From: CAIVAT01 sp037137455
Lineage (GTDB): Bacteria > Bacteroidota > Bacteroidia > Bacteroidales > FEN-979
Length of the DNA stretch: 64,000 nt
Direction of reading: 5' to 3'
Assembly: GCA_037137455.1 (NCBI GenBank)
Contig: JBAXKG010000006.1
Span: 1-64,000 of the forward strand
Shown here: positions 1 through 8,007 of the stretch, piece after piece
Layout of the letters: each line of letters starts with the position of its first letter
How positions within the stretch are numbered: the first letter of the stretch is position 1
The notes under the pieces: model-generated
Told to the model about the DNA's origin: nothing
What the model saw: only the letters and a program-made list of their open reading frames with translations
Database searches by the model: none
Position numbers and translations under genes: made by a program

Positions 1-2
1 CT

Positions 3-107
3 CTGAAAACCATGTACGACATGGATTTCCGCAAACCCAAACTTTCCTTCACGCCTGAGGAATTCAGAGCCATTGCTGAAAAAATTGCCAATGCTATTGA
101 AAAATAA
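3..107 (+). CDS. C-terminal fragment of an unidentified protein (5' end outside window)
   Basis: An open frame runs from the window edge to a TAA at 105-107, giving about 34 residues that end in a charged helical tail rich in Glu, Lys and Ala. No stop interrupts it, and it converges on the minus-strand purF-like gene. The fragment is too short to assign a family; I do not recognise it. Confidence 0.55.
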   Translation: MKTMYDMDFRKPKLSFTPEEFRAIAEKIANAIEK

Positions 108-151
108 TGAACAGGTGAAAAGGAAATAATTCCCTCAAGACAAAAAGGTAA

Positions 152-193
152 AATTCAGCAATCTAAAATCGTAAATCGTAAATCGTCAATAGG
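152..193. repeat. Degenerate 7-bp tandem repeat at the 3' end of the purF-like gene
   Basis: Six heptads can be read from 152 to 193. Three are identical copies of AAATCGT (166-186), flanked by diverged units. The array runs into the stop codon (TCA at 186-188, read as TGA on the minus strand) of the purF-like gene. The same unit family recurs inside the nifS-selD gene at 4333-4374. No hairpin or spacer structure is visible. Confidence 0.8.
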
Positions 194-2087
194 CTCTTAC
201 ATTCCGTCCCTCAATATAATTGATAAATGCCCGGTTTACCACTTTATTTCCTCCGGGGGTGGGGTAATTTCCTGTAAAATACCAATCTCCTTTGTGATTT
301 GGAATGGCTTCATGCAGGTCGGCAATGGTTTGATAAATAATTTGAACACTGGCTTTGCATGATAAAGGAGTAAGCAGTTCGGAGATTTTCTCTGAAAGTT
401 GCCCTGAAGTGAAAGGATTATAAATCTCCTTCACATAGTTGATGATCTTTTCCTTAGGAAGTTTTTCCTGGGCTTTGGATTTTATGTATACTTCATTGAT
501 TATGTGTTCCTGGTGAGTATCCTTCAGCAATTCAATGGCAGCTTTGAAAGCTATGAAGTCGGTGATTTTGGCCATGTCGATGCCGTAGCAGTCAGGATAC
601 CGGATTTGAGGTGCAGAGGAGGCGATGATAATTTTTCGTGGCCCCAAACGATCGAGAATGCGCAGAATGCTTTGCTTCAGGGTGGTTCCCCTCACAATAG
701 AATCATCCAGAACAACCAAATTATCGATTCCGCGACGAATACTGCCATATGTTATATCGTAAACGTGGGCTGCCAGGTCATCACGCTGAGAATCACGAGT
801 GATGAATGTACGGAGATTCATATCTTTTACAGCCACTTTTTCAGCACGCGGTTTCAACTGAAAGATTGAATTCAGCTGTTCCCAGTTCAGTGATTTGCCT
901 GCATCAATGATCCGGTCGATCTTTATTTTATCACAAAACAGATCCATCTCTTCGACCAGGCCGTAATAGGCATCGATAGCTGTGTTAGGTATATATGAAA
1001 ACACAGTGTTTTGAATATCGTGATCAATGGCCGTCAGAATCGCAGGGGAAAGAAATTTTCCAAGTTTTTTGCGTTCACGGTAAATTTCTTTATCTGTGCC
1101 CCTTGAAAAATATATACGTTCGAATGAGCATGGCTTCTTTTCCATCGGTTTGCTGAATTCTTTCTCAGCGACCCTTCCATCTTTTTTAATAACCAGAGCA
1201 TGGCCAGGCTTCAGTTCGTGAATGGTATCGAATAATACATTTAAAGTGGTTTGTATAGCCGGTCGCTCGGAGGTGACTACCACTATTTCATCGTCCTGGT
1301 AATAATATGCAGGACGGATGCCGGAAGGATCCCGCATCACAAATGCATCGCCATGGCCGAACAATCCGGCGATCACATAGCCGCCATCCCATGTTTTTGC
1401 TGCTGCCCGAAGGATCTTCTGAACATTCAGGTGCCTGGCGATCTGGAAAGTGATTTCGCGTTTTGGAAACCCCTTCTTCTTAAATTTCTGATACAGCTCC
1501 TCGTTTTCCTCATCAAGGAAATGTCCCATCTTTTCAAGAATGGTAATGGTGTCGCTGGTTTCAACAGGATATTGGCCTAAATCGATCAGCTTTTCGAAAA
1601 GTTCATCCACATTGGTCAGGTTGAAATTGCCGGCAAGGACGAGGTTTTTAGTCATCCAGTTGTTTTCCCTCACAAATGGATGAATATTCAAAATGTTGTT
1701 TTTTCCATAGGTTCCATAACGGAGGTGCCCAAGGTACAATTCACCAAGCATTTCCACCTTGTGTTTCAGCCACTGAACATCATTAAGCCTTTGTGGATGC
1801 CGGTCTTCGATTTCTTTCAAGTTATAGCTAACCTTGTTGAAAATATCCTGAATAGGCGCATTTGCAACAGACCGTATTCGGTTTATAAATTTGTTGCCGG
1901 GTTCCAGGTCAAATTTAATGCTTGCAATGCCTGCCCCATCCTGACCGCGGTTATGCTGCTTTTGCATGAGCAGATGCAGTTTATTCAGGCCGTAGAAAGC
2001 TGTTCCGTACCTGGCCAGATAAAATTCGAGCGGTTTAAGCAGGCGGACCATGGCGATGCCGCACTCGTGATGGATAGGATCGCTCAT
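186..2087 (-). CDS. purF: Amidophosphoribosyltransferase (PurF-like), long form
   Basis: This is predicted to transfer glutamine-derived ammonia to PRPP to make phosphoribosylamine, the first step of de novo purine synthesis. The N-terminal class II glutamine amidotransferase domain has its nucleophile candidate at Cys9 (ECGIAM), then HNRGQDGAGI at 45-54, LGHLRYGTYG at 119-128, and GNFNLTN at 153-159. DPSGIRP lies at 253-259. The phosphoribosyltransferase half carries the PRPP loop VVLDDSIVRGTT at 458-469. At 633 residues it is clearly longer than a typical PurF of about 470-500, with extra helical segments around 60-115 and 185-225. A mature PurF exposes its Cys after propeptide removal, so residues 1-8 may be cleaved. 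It may be a second, specialised paralogue. It has its own -7 box at 2110-2117 and is divergent from the selenium operon. Confidence 0.82.
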   Translation of the reverse strand: MSDPIHHECGIAMVRLLKPLEFYLARYGTAFYGLNKLHLLMQKQHNRGQDGAGIASIKFDLEPGNKFINRIRSVANAPIQDIFNKVSYNLKEIEDRHPQRLNDVQWLKHKVEMLGELYLGHLRYGTYGKNNILNIHPFVRENNWMTKNLVLAGNFNLTNVDELFEKLIDLGQYPVETSDTITILEKMGHFLDEENEELYQKFKKKGFPKREITFQIARHLNVQKILRAAAKTWDGGYVIAGLFGHGDAFVMRDPSGIRPAYYYQDDEIVVVTSERPAIQTTLNVLFDTIHELKPGHALVIKKDGRVAEKEFSKPMEKKPCSFERIYFSRGTDKEIYRERKKLGKFLSPAILTAIDHDIQNTVFSYIPNTAIDAYYGLVEEMDLFCDKIKIDRIIDAGKSLNWEQLNSIFQLKPRAEKVAVKDMNLRTFITRDSQRDDLAAHVYDITYGSIRRGIDNLVVLDDSIVRGTTLKQSILRILDRLGPRKIIIASSAPQIRYPDCYGIDMAKITDFIAFKAAIELLKDTHQEHIINEVYIKSKAQEKLPKEKIINYVKEIYNPFTSGQLSEKISELLTPLSCKASVQIIYQTIADLHEAIPNHKGDWYFTGNYPTPGGNKVVNRAFINYIEGRNVRAY

Positions 2088-2109
2088 TGTTACATTAATT
2101 TTTAGACGA

Positions 2110-2117
2110 CAAAGTTA
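2110..2117 (-). promoter_or_regulatory. Candidate -7 box (TAacTTTG) for the purF-like gene
   Basis: The plus strand reads CAAAgtTA, the reverse complement of the Bacteroidota -7 consensus TAnnTTTG. It would place the transcript start roughly 15 nt before the ATG at 2087. No clear -33 element is seen at the expected spacing. Confidence 0.5.
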
Positions 2118-2135
2118 TAAATTATAACCGATCCC

Positions 2136-2166
2136 TTGCTTTACTGGTAAAAGCAGGCTATTTTTG
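2136..2166 (+). promoter_or_regulatory. Promoter of the mnmH-nifS/selD operon
   Basis: TTG at 2136-2138 and TAttTTTG at 2159-2166 are separated by 20 bp, matching the Bacteroidota TTTG-N19-21-TAnnTTTG promoter. The predicted start near 2173 leaves a leader of about 14 nt before the ATG at 2187. Confidence 0.7.
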
Positions 2167-2186
2167 ACAGATAGCCAACCAAAAAA

Positions 2187-3218
2187 ATGATCAGGCAAAT
2201 TGAACCGGATAAATTTGTTGAACAATCAACACATTATCCGGTTATTGATGTGCGTTCTCCCGGAGAGTTCAGGCAGGGGCATATTCCAGGCGCCACGAAT
2301 ATTCCTCTTTTCAGTGATGCCGAGCGGGCCATCGTGGGAAAGCTTTATGTTGAGTCGGGAAAGGATAATGCCATACTTAAGGGGTTGGATTATGCCTTGC
2401 CAAAAGCCGATTGGTATCTTGAATGCCTCAGGCAGATCATTTCACCTTGCCAGATTCTGCTTTATTGCTGGAGGGGTGGCATGCGCAGCGCTGTCATGGC
2501 TGAAGTTTTCAGCAAGGGCGGATTTGAAGTGAACCTTTTAAATGGAGGATACAAGGCATACCGGAGATATATTCGCGGGAAACTTGGCTGTCAGGCCAGG
2601 ATTATAGTTTTGGGAGGCTTCACTGGCAGCGGAAAAACAGAGCTCTTGAAAGCGATAGCTTCAAAGGGAGAACAGGTTATTGACTTAGAAAAGTTAGCAT
2701 GCCACAAAGGTTCTGTTTTCGGTGCATTGGGGCAACCGGAACAGCCTACCAATGAGCAGTTCGAAAATAATTTGTATGCCTGCTGGTCGGAAATGGATAT
2801 TTCACGTTTCGTTTGGCTTGAGGATGAGAGCCGTATGATTGGCCGGGTCACGCTTCCTGATCCAATTGTGGAACACATTTCAAATGGTCTTCTGATAAGG
2901 GTTGAGCTGGATAAAGAAATTCGTATCAACCGGCTCGTAATGGAATATGCCAGGTTTGAAAAACAGCTTCTGGCAGAAGCAATTTGCATTATTGGCGAAC
3001 GACTGGGTAGCGAAAGAACCAAAGAGGCCATTATTGCACTCGAAAATAACCAATTTGATGTCGTGGCAGCAATTGTGCTGTCATATTATGATAAATCGTA
3101 CCTGTTTTCAATGACCCGGAGAGGTTGTAAAAAAACACACGACATTCTGATTTCAGGCGTTGATATGGAAACTGATGCATCACAAATCATAGAATTCTCA
3201 TATAAACTTTCGACATGA
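2187..3218 (+). CDS. mnmH: tRNA 2-selenouridine synthase (MnmH/SelU)
   Basis: The enzyme replaces sulfur of 2-thiouridine at the wobble position of Lys, Glu and Gln tRNAs with selenium from selenophosphate, through a geranylated intermediate. An N-terminal rhodanese domain (about 1-130) carries the catalytic Cys94 in YCWRGGMRS. A C-terminal P-loop domain begins with Walker A GGFTGSGKT at 143-151. The length of 343 residues is normal for the family. The stop codon overlaps the ATG of the next gene (ATGA, 3215-3218), so the two are translationally coupled. The downstream gene makes the selenophosphate that this enzyme uses, which strongly supports the call. The operon has a good promoter at 2136-2166. 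Confidence 0.95.
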   Translation: MIRQIEPDKFVEQSTHYPVIDVRSPGEFRQGHIPGATNIPLFSDAERAIVGKLYVESGKDNAILKGLDYALPKADWYLECLRQIISPCQILLYCWRGGMRSAVMAEVFSKGGFEVNLLNGGYKAYRRYIRGKLGCQARIIVLGGFTGSGKTELLKAIASKGEQVIDLEKLACHKGSVFGALGQPEQPTNEQFENNLYACWSEMDISRFVWLEDESRMIGRVTLPDPIVEHISNGLLIRVELDKEIRINRLVMEYARFEKQLLAEAICIIGERLGSERTKEAIIALENNQFDVVAAIVLSYYDKSYLFSMTRRGCKKTHDILISGVDMETDASQIIEFSYKLST

Positions 3219-5395
3219 ACCCTATTTATCTTGACTATAACGCGACAACACCAGTCGATCCATGGGTGATCGAAGCCATGCGTCCTTACCTTGAACACCA
3301 TTTTGGCAACCCGTCAAGCACACATAATTATGGCTTTCAATCGAAAATTGCTATCGAAAAGGCAAGAAAGCAAATAGCAGCTCTTCTGAATGCCAGGAGT
3401 GACGAAATCGTTTTTACCAGCGGGGGAACAGAGTCCAACAATTTTGCATTAAAGGGAGTTGCTTTTGCAAAACGGAACAAAGGGAACCATATAATAACCA
3501 GCCTCATTGAACACCCTGCCGTTACTGAGGTTTGTCATTGGCTTGAACGTAACGGTTTCAATATCACCTGGCTTCCGGTGGATGAATTTGGAATTGTAAA
3601 CCCTGAAATGGTTGATAAGGCTATTACACCGCGAACAATTCTGATATCAATCATGCATGCCAACAATGAAACAGGTACCATCCAACCAATTGAAGAGATT
3701 GGGTTGATTGCCCGGAAAAACGGAATCCTGTTTCATACCGATGCAGCCCAGTCGATTGGGAAAATTCCTGTGGATGTTGATAAGATGAATATTGATCTGC
3801 TCTCTGTTGCCGGGCATAAGTTATATGCACCGAAAGGGGTGGGAGCTTTGTATATTCGCCGTGGGGTAAAACTTGAAAAGTTGATTCACGGGGCCGATCA
3901 TGAATCGAATCTCAGAGCCGGCACCGAAAATGTATTAGAGATAGTTGGACTGGGGGCAGCAGCAGAGATAATTACGAATTCGTCATTTAATGTCGAGACC
4001 CTTCGCGACATGCTTCACGATGGTATTCGTGCCTCCATTCCCGAAGTCCGTTTAAATGGCCATACTGAATTGAGGTTGCCAAACACCTTGAGCATCGGTT
4101 TTCCAGGAGTTGAAGCGGCTTTGATGCTTGGAGAGATGAAGGGCATTGCTGCATCAGAGGGAGCTGCCTGCCATGCCGATAAATCTGATATATCCGGCGT
4201 TCTCTCTGCCATGAACGTTCCAATGGAATATGCCATGGGTACTATCCGGTTTTCGGTGGGCAGAATGACTACCCGTGAAGAAATTGAGGCAGCCATCCCC
4301 ATCATAGTGAATGCATACCGAAGATTAACAGGAAATCGCAAATCGCAAATCGAAAATAAAAACTCGAAAATCCGCCTTACCGAATACACACATGCATTGG
4401 GTTGCGCCTGCAAAATCAGGCCGCAATTACTCGAAAAGATCCTCAAATCAATGCCTGGGAAAAATAACCCCGGGATACTGGTTGGTTATGAAACATCAGA
4501 CGATGCAGCAGTTTACCGGATTGATGAAAATACAGCCATTGTGCAAACAGTGGATTTCATCCCACCAATAGTCGATGACCCATATATGTATGGCGCCATT
4601 GCGGCTGCAAATGCATTGAGCGATATCTATGCGATGGGAGGAAAACCTCTTTTTGCCTTAAGCATTGTTGGATTTCCTGACCGGAAACTGCCGATTGAGG
4701 TATTGCAGCAAATCCTGAAAGGGGCGAACGACAAAGTGGCAGAAGCCGGTATCCAGGTTATAGGGGGGCATAGCATTGAAGACAGCGAACCGAAATTTGG
4801 TCTTGTTGTGACAGGGATTGTTAATCCTGGAAAAATCTGGCGCAACTCCACGGCGCAACCAGGAGATGCCATAGTGCTAACCAAGCCTCTTGGCACTGGC
4901 ATAATCACGACCGCAATCAAGCGGGGTCTGGCCAATGATCGTATTATTGAAAAAGTGATAAAGATGATGGCTGAACTCAACCGTATCCCGGCAGAAATCA
5001 TGGCCGGATTTGGAATCAATGCCTGCACGGATGTTACTGGTTTCGGTCTCCTGGGCCACCTGAAGGAGATGGTTTTCGGAGCAGGATTACACGCGTTCCT
5101 ATATTCGGACAAGATTCCTGTGCTGGAAGAGGTTTGGGAATATGCTGCTGCAGGGAACATCCCCGGCGGGACAAAAAACAATCTTGAATATGTCACAGAC
5201 ATTGTAAATTGGCATGATGAACTACCGGAGTTAATGAAATTTATTTTAGCTGATGCTCAAACCTCGGGCGGATTACTTATTTCATTACCGGCCATCCAGG
5301 CAAACGATCTGGTATCCCGTTTACATGATGCAGGTGTGACACATTCTGCTGTTATTGGGAAATTGGTGACAGGTGAACCCGCGATCAGTGTTTAA
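3215..5395 (+). CDS. selD: Cysteine desulfurase (NifS-like) fused to selenide, water dikinase (SelD)
   Basis: This single 726-residue protein has two enzyme domains. Residues 1-370 are a class V PLP aminotransferase: HTDAAQS at 174-180, the PLP lysine Lys202 in AGHKLYAPKG, and the catalytic Cys319 in EGAACHADK. They would release sulfur or selenium from cysteine or selenocysteine. Residues 388-726 are SelD, which makes selenophosphate from selenide and ATP. Its active-site motif GCACK places Cys397 and Lys400 at the positions of E. coli Cys17 and Lys20. It uses Cys, not selenocysteine. The linker (about 374-387) is encoded by a 7-bp tandem repeat (4333-4374). The gene overlaps mnmH by 4 bp and converges with the M14 peptidase, the two stops overlapping by 11 bp. 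Fusion would hand selenium directly from one active site to the next. NifS-SelD fusions have, as I recall, been noted in selenium comparative genomics. Confidence 0.95.
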   Translation: MNPIYLDYNATTPVDPWVIEAMRPYLEHHFGNPSSTHNYGFQSKIAIEKARKQIAALLNARSDEIVFTSGGTESNNFALKGVAFAKRNKGNHIITSLIEHPAVTEVCHWLERNGFNITWLPVDEFGIVNPEMVDKAITPRTILISIMHANNETGTIQPIEEIGLIARKNGILFHTDAAQSIGKIPVDVDKMNIDLLSVAGHKLYAPKGVGALYIRRGVKLEKLIHGADHESNLRAGTENVLEIVGLGAAAEIITNSSFNVETLRDMLHDGIRASIPEVRLNGHTELRLPNTLSIGFPGVEAALMLGEMKGIAASEGAACHADKSDISGVLSAMNVPMEYAMGTIRFSVGRMTTREEIEAAIPIIVNAYRRLTGNRKSQIENKNSKIRLTEYTHALGCACKIRPQLLEKILKSMPGKNNPGILVGYETSDDAAVYRIDENTAIVQTVDFIPPIVDDPYMYGAIAAANALSDIYAMGGKPLFALSIVGFPDRKLPIEVLQQILKGANDKVAEAGIQVIGGHSIEDSEPKFGLVVTGIVNPGKIWRNSTAQPGDAIVLTKPLGTGIITTAIKRGLANDRIIEKVIKMMAELNRIPAEIMAGFGINACTDVTGFGLLGHLKEMVFGAGLHAFLYSDKIPVLEEVWEYAAAGNIPGGTKNNLEYVTDIVNWHDELPELMKFILADAQTSGGLLISLPAIQANDLVSRLHDAGVTHSAVIGKLVTGEPAISV
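4333..4374 (+). repeat. In-frame 7-bp tandem repeat encoding the NifS-SelD linker
   Basis: Six heptads fill 42 bp: AAATCGC, AAATCGC, AAATCGA, AAATAAA, AACTCGA, AAATCCG. The first two are identical and the rest increasingly diverged. Because 42 is divisible by three the SelD half stays in frame, but gain or loss of one 7-bp unit would shift it. The unit is nearly identical to the intergenic AAATCGT repeat at 166-186. Confidence 0.85.
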
Positions 5396-7226
5396 GGGCT
5401 TCAAGTTCTTCAGGGTCATAAATTTTTCCTACCGGATATATCATTTTCCGGTTGTCAACGTAAGGCGATTTATTGTAAAACCAATTCAGGATAAGCTGTG
5501 GATTTTTTGCAAATGTTGTATCTGACTGTTTTTTCTTTTCAAACTCATCCTTTAATGCGGGATTTTCCTTAATCATTTCACGCGCCATTTTTTCAATAAC
5601 GTACGATTCTCCATATTCTTTCTGTTCAAAAGTAGCATCAAAGAACCCCCAATAAACATAAGATCCGTTTCCATTAGGTTCAAGGATATGCGGAATGATT
5701 CGCCCGGCTGGCTGCATGACTTCTACTACCACCGAACCGGCAGGAAACAACCGGTATTCCTGAATTTCATCAAATTCGATGTTCGTCATCGGGTGACGTC
5801 CTTCATATGGATTTTGCTGCCATTTCGGGGATTTAAAACGGTAGGTTTCAATCTTTAAAGTGGCATCCTTCGGGAGTTCCCATAATCTGATCCCATGGAT
5901 ATACAAACGATCGATAACAGTCTTCCATTCAACAGGAATGATATATGCATATGGCAATTTAGCTGTTGAAACAGGCTTAGCCGTTGAAAAATATGGAAGA
6001 GAAAATGTGGTGGGTATATTGCTGTAGTTGAACCAGTATCCATTACTCAGGTCACTTTTTATCGCATCGTACTCCACCCCGAGGAATTCAACCATAGTAC
6101 TATCATCCATTCTGGTTTCAAACTGAAGTGGGAAAGGTGTACTTAGAAAGGTACTACTACTCACGAACAGATCGGCAGCCTTTATCAATTTGCTCAGATT
6201 GTCCGACTCTTCATTAAGGATTTCAAGGGTTGCCAGGATACATTCATATGTACTTCCAACCCGATTCCGGTATGGTTTGAGCATATGTGTTTCGATAAGC
6301 AACCCCGGACGGTTGCGAAGGGCCGTATATCCCTGGGAAAGCATGGGTGGTGCAACTTCAGTAACTAATCCGCTTCGTGGATCATGCCAATTGCGAAAAT
6401 CGACATAGGGAAAAACCGGATATCCTGATTTAATCATGTGAGTTTGCATTTGCCCTATAAAATTGTTTTTTGACCAATTTGTGAGTCCCTGATCCATATC
6501 ACCATAAATCTCCATCAGATAGGTGATCTCATACTGGTAATCGGCGCCATCGGTAGTATGCGAATCGATAAAAAAATCGGGCATCCATTTGTTAAACATT
6601 CGCAACCAAGCCTGCATTTCCGGGGCATCGGCTTTAAGGTGATCGCGGTTAAGATTAAGGTTATTTGCAGTTGTGCGCCAACCCATCTTCTCTGGCCCAT
6701 TCTGGTTAATGCGGTTATACCGGCCAAAACGCTCATGACCATCAACGTTAAAGATAGGGATAAACAGGATGGTGACATGGTTTAACAACTCCAGACTCAG
6801 TTTCCGGGAACCGGATAGCGGATTTTGAGATGGGGAACCGGGCTGTTCTGATCGAAAAGAATTTTCAATTGCCAGGTCGCGGAAAAGCATCAGGCCGGCA
6901 TCCTTTCCCTCGCACTCGCCAGCATGGATACAAGCCTGGATAAGCAGAATAATTCTTCCGGTAGCACGAATTTCATCCGGATTACTCAGGCCATCCCTGT
7001 CAAGAATAAGAAGCGGAATGTCTCTGCCCTGTGCACTTTTTCCAAAAGTTGTATAAGTAACCATTTTTGACCCGGAGTCAAGCTGTTTACAGTAATCGAT
7101 AGTTGCCTGGTACGATGGTGTTTCTGTTTTTTTCGATTTTTCATAAAATGTTTGCCAGTCAACGTTTTGGGCAAATGTTGCCGAGATGATAATACACCCG
7201 GATAAAAACAGGTTGAATCGTTTCAT
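5385..7226 (-). CDS. Secreted M14-family zinc carboxypeptidase-like protein
   Basis: The start at 7226 gives an N-terminal Sec signal peptide ending near ATFAQ (about residue 20); an upstream in-frame ATG at 7250 lies on top of the -7 box and is unlikely. The M14 zinc site is visible: HAGECEGKD supplies the HxxE pair, and the later His is in DSHTTDG. NVDGHERFGRYN and NLNRDH are further family-typical segments. The rest, about 300 residues, is a C-terminal extension common in Bacteroidota M14 peptidases, with a late LILNWFYNKSPY segment. It probably cleaves peptides outside the inner membrane. No T9SS C-terminal sorting domain is evident. It is transcribed alone and converges with the nifS-selD gene with an 11-bp overlap. 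Confidence 0.88.
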   Translation of the reverse strand: MKRFNLFLSGCIIISATFAQNVDWQTFYEKSKKTETPSYQATIDYCKQLDSGSKMVTYTTFGKSAQGRDIPLLILDRDGLSNPDEIRATGRIILLIQACIHAGECEGKDAGLMLFRDLAIENSFRSEQPGSPSQNPLSGSRKLSLELLNHVTILFIPIFNVDGHERFGRYNRINQNGPEKMGWRTTANNLNLNRDHLKADAPEMQAWLRMFNKWMPDFFIDSHTTDGADYQYEITYLMEIYGDMDQGLTNWSKNNFIGQMQTHMIKSGYPVFPYVDFRNWHDPRSGLVTEVAPPMLSQGYTALRNRPGLLIETHMLKPYRNRVGSTYECILATLEILNEESDNLSKLIKAADLFVSSSTFLSTPFPLQFETRMDDSTMVEFLGVEYDAIKSDLSNGYWFNYSNIPTTFSLPYFSTAKPVSTAKLPYAYIIPVEWKTVIDRLYIHGIRLWELPKDATLKIETYRFKSPKWQQNPYEGRHPMTNIEFDEIQEYRLFPAGSVVVEVMQPAGRIIPHILEPNGNGSYVYWGFFDATFEQKEYGESYVIEKMAREMIKENPALKDEFEKKKQSDTTFAKNPQLILNWFYNKSPYVDNRKMIYPVGKIYDPEELEALKH

Positions 7227-7247
7227 AATGAAATATTTCTGAGCCGC

Positions 7248-7255
7248 CAAACATA
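7248..7255 (-). promoter_or_regulatory. Candidate -7 box (TAtgTTTG) for the M14 peptidase gene
   Basis: The plus strand reads CAAAcaTA. The predicted transcript start near 7241 leaves a short leader before the ATG at 7226 and argues against the start codon at 7250. Confidence 0.5.
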
Positions 7256-7294
7256 CATAAAAAAATGATTAACTGAGAAACTTTTTAACCCTGT

Positions 7295-7328
7295 TTTGTT
7301 TCTCATCTTCGATATATTGCTACCTTTG
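7295..7328 (+). promoter_or_regulatory. Promoter of the TetR-TolC operon
   Basis: TTTG at 7295-7298 and TAccTTTG at 7321-7328, 22 bp apart. The TetR product may bind here, but no convincing palindrome was found between the box and the ATG at 7377. Confidence 0.6.
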
Positions 7329-7376
7329 TCTCGTTGAATCAGACAGCATTATGTGGGTATCTACTTAAATCAAACA

Positions 7377-8003
7377 ATGGAAAAGGCGTTGGTTGATATT
7401 CTAGAAAGAGTCAGAGAACTTTTTTACAAATTTGGCGTAAGGAGTGTCTCCGTCGACGATATCTGCCGTGACCTTGGATTATCGAAGAAAAAACTTTACC
7501 AGTTTGTGGATAGTAAAACCCGGTTGGTTGAAAAACTTCTTGAACTGGAGCGCCAGAATTTTGAAGTTATTTTCGACAAACATAATTTTGAAGGAGTCAA
7601 TGCAATTGATATCCTGTTAATAGTTAGCTTTAATCTTGGCGAACGGTTCAGGGATATTAGTCCTTCAATGACATTTGATCTTAAAAAATATTACCCCGAA
7701 ATATACCATAAACACATTAATGAACGTATTGAATTTATTTACGGCAAGATTCAAATCAATCTCCAAAAAGGTATCAGTCAGGGGGTTTACCGTGATGATC
7801 TTAGTATTGAATTAGTTGCCCGGCTTTATATCAGGAGATTAATTGATTTACACAATCCCGAATTCTTCCCGGCCGATAAATTTTCATTTCAGACACTATT
7901 CGATGTGATGTTCGATAATTTCATTCGCGGAATTGCCAATCAGAATGGTATTGATTACTACGAAAAACAAAAACGGAAAGTAAATTTTAAAAAATTCAAA
8001 TAG
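7377..8003 (+). CDS. TetR-family transcriptional regulator (efflux island, copy 1)
   Basis: The N-terminal helix-turn-helix includes VSVDDICRDLGLSKKKLYQFVDSK, followed by an all-helical ligand domain with the segment PSMTFDLKKYYPE. I chose ATG 7377; the in-frame GTG at 7353 is only 24 bases upstream and an ATG at 7351 is stopped at once. The stop is followed after 4 nt by a TolC-type gene, so the regulator probably controls this efflux operon. A paralogue at 14019-14654 shares the segments around ILEQVRKLY, DDV and PSMxxDLxKYYP. The ligand is unknown. Confidence 0.88.
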   Translation: MEKALVDILERVRELFYKFGVRSVSVDDICRDLGLSKKKLYQFVDSKTRLVEKLLELERQNFEVIFDKHNFEGVNAIDILLIVSFNLGERFRDISPSMTFDLKKYYPEIYHKHINERIEFIYGKIQINLQKGISQGVYRDDLSIELVARLYIRRLIDLHNPEFFPADKFSFQTLFDVMFDNFIRGIANQNGIDYYEKQKRKVNFKKFK

Positions 8004-8007
8004 TTCC

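Noticed and set aside
152..193. Possible CRISPR-like repeat
   Set aside because: Direct 7-bp tandem units with no spacers, and no cas genes in the window.
4627..5202. Open frame of 191 codons on the minus strand inside nifS-selD
   Set aside because: Fully antisense to the conserved SelD domain, no promoter or start context, and no recognisable protein.
3215..5395. Selenocysteine in SelD or in-frame UGA
   Set aside because: The active-site position is a Cys codon and no internal TGA interrupts the frame.
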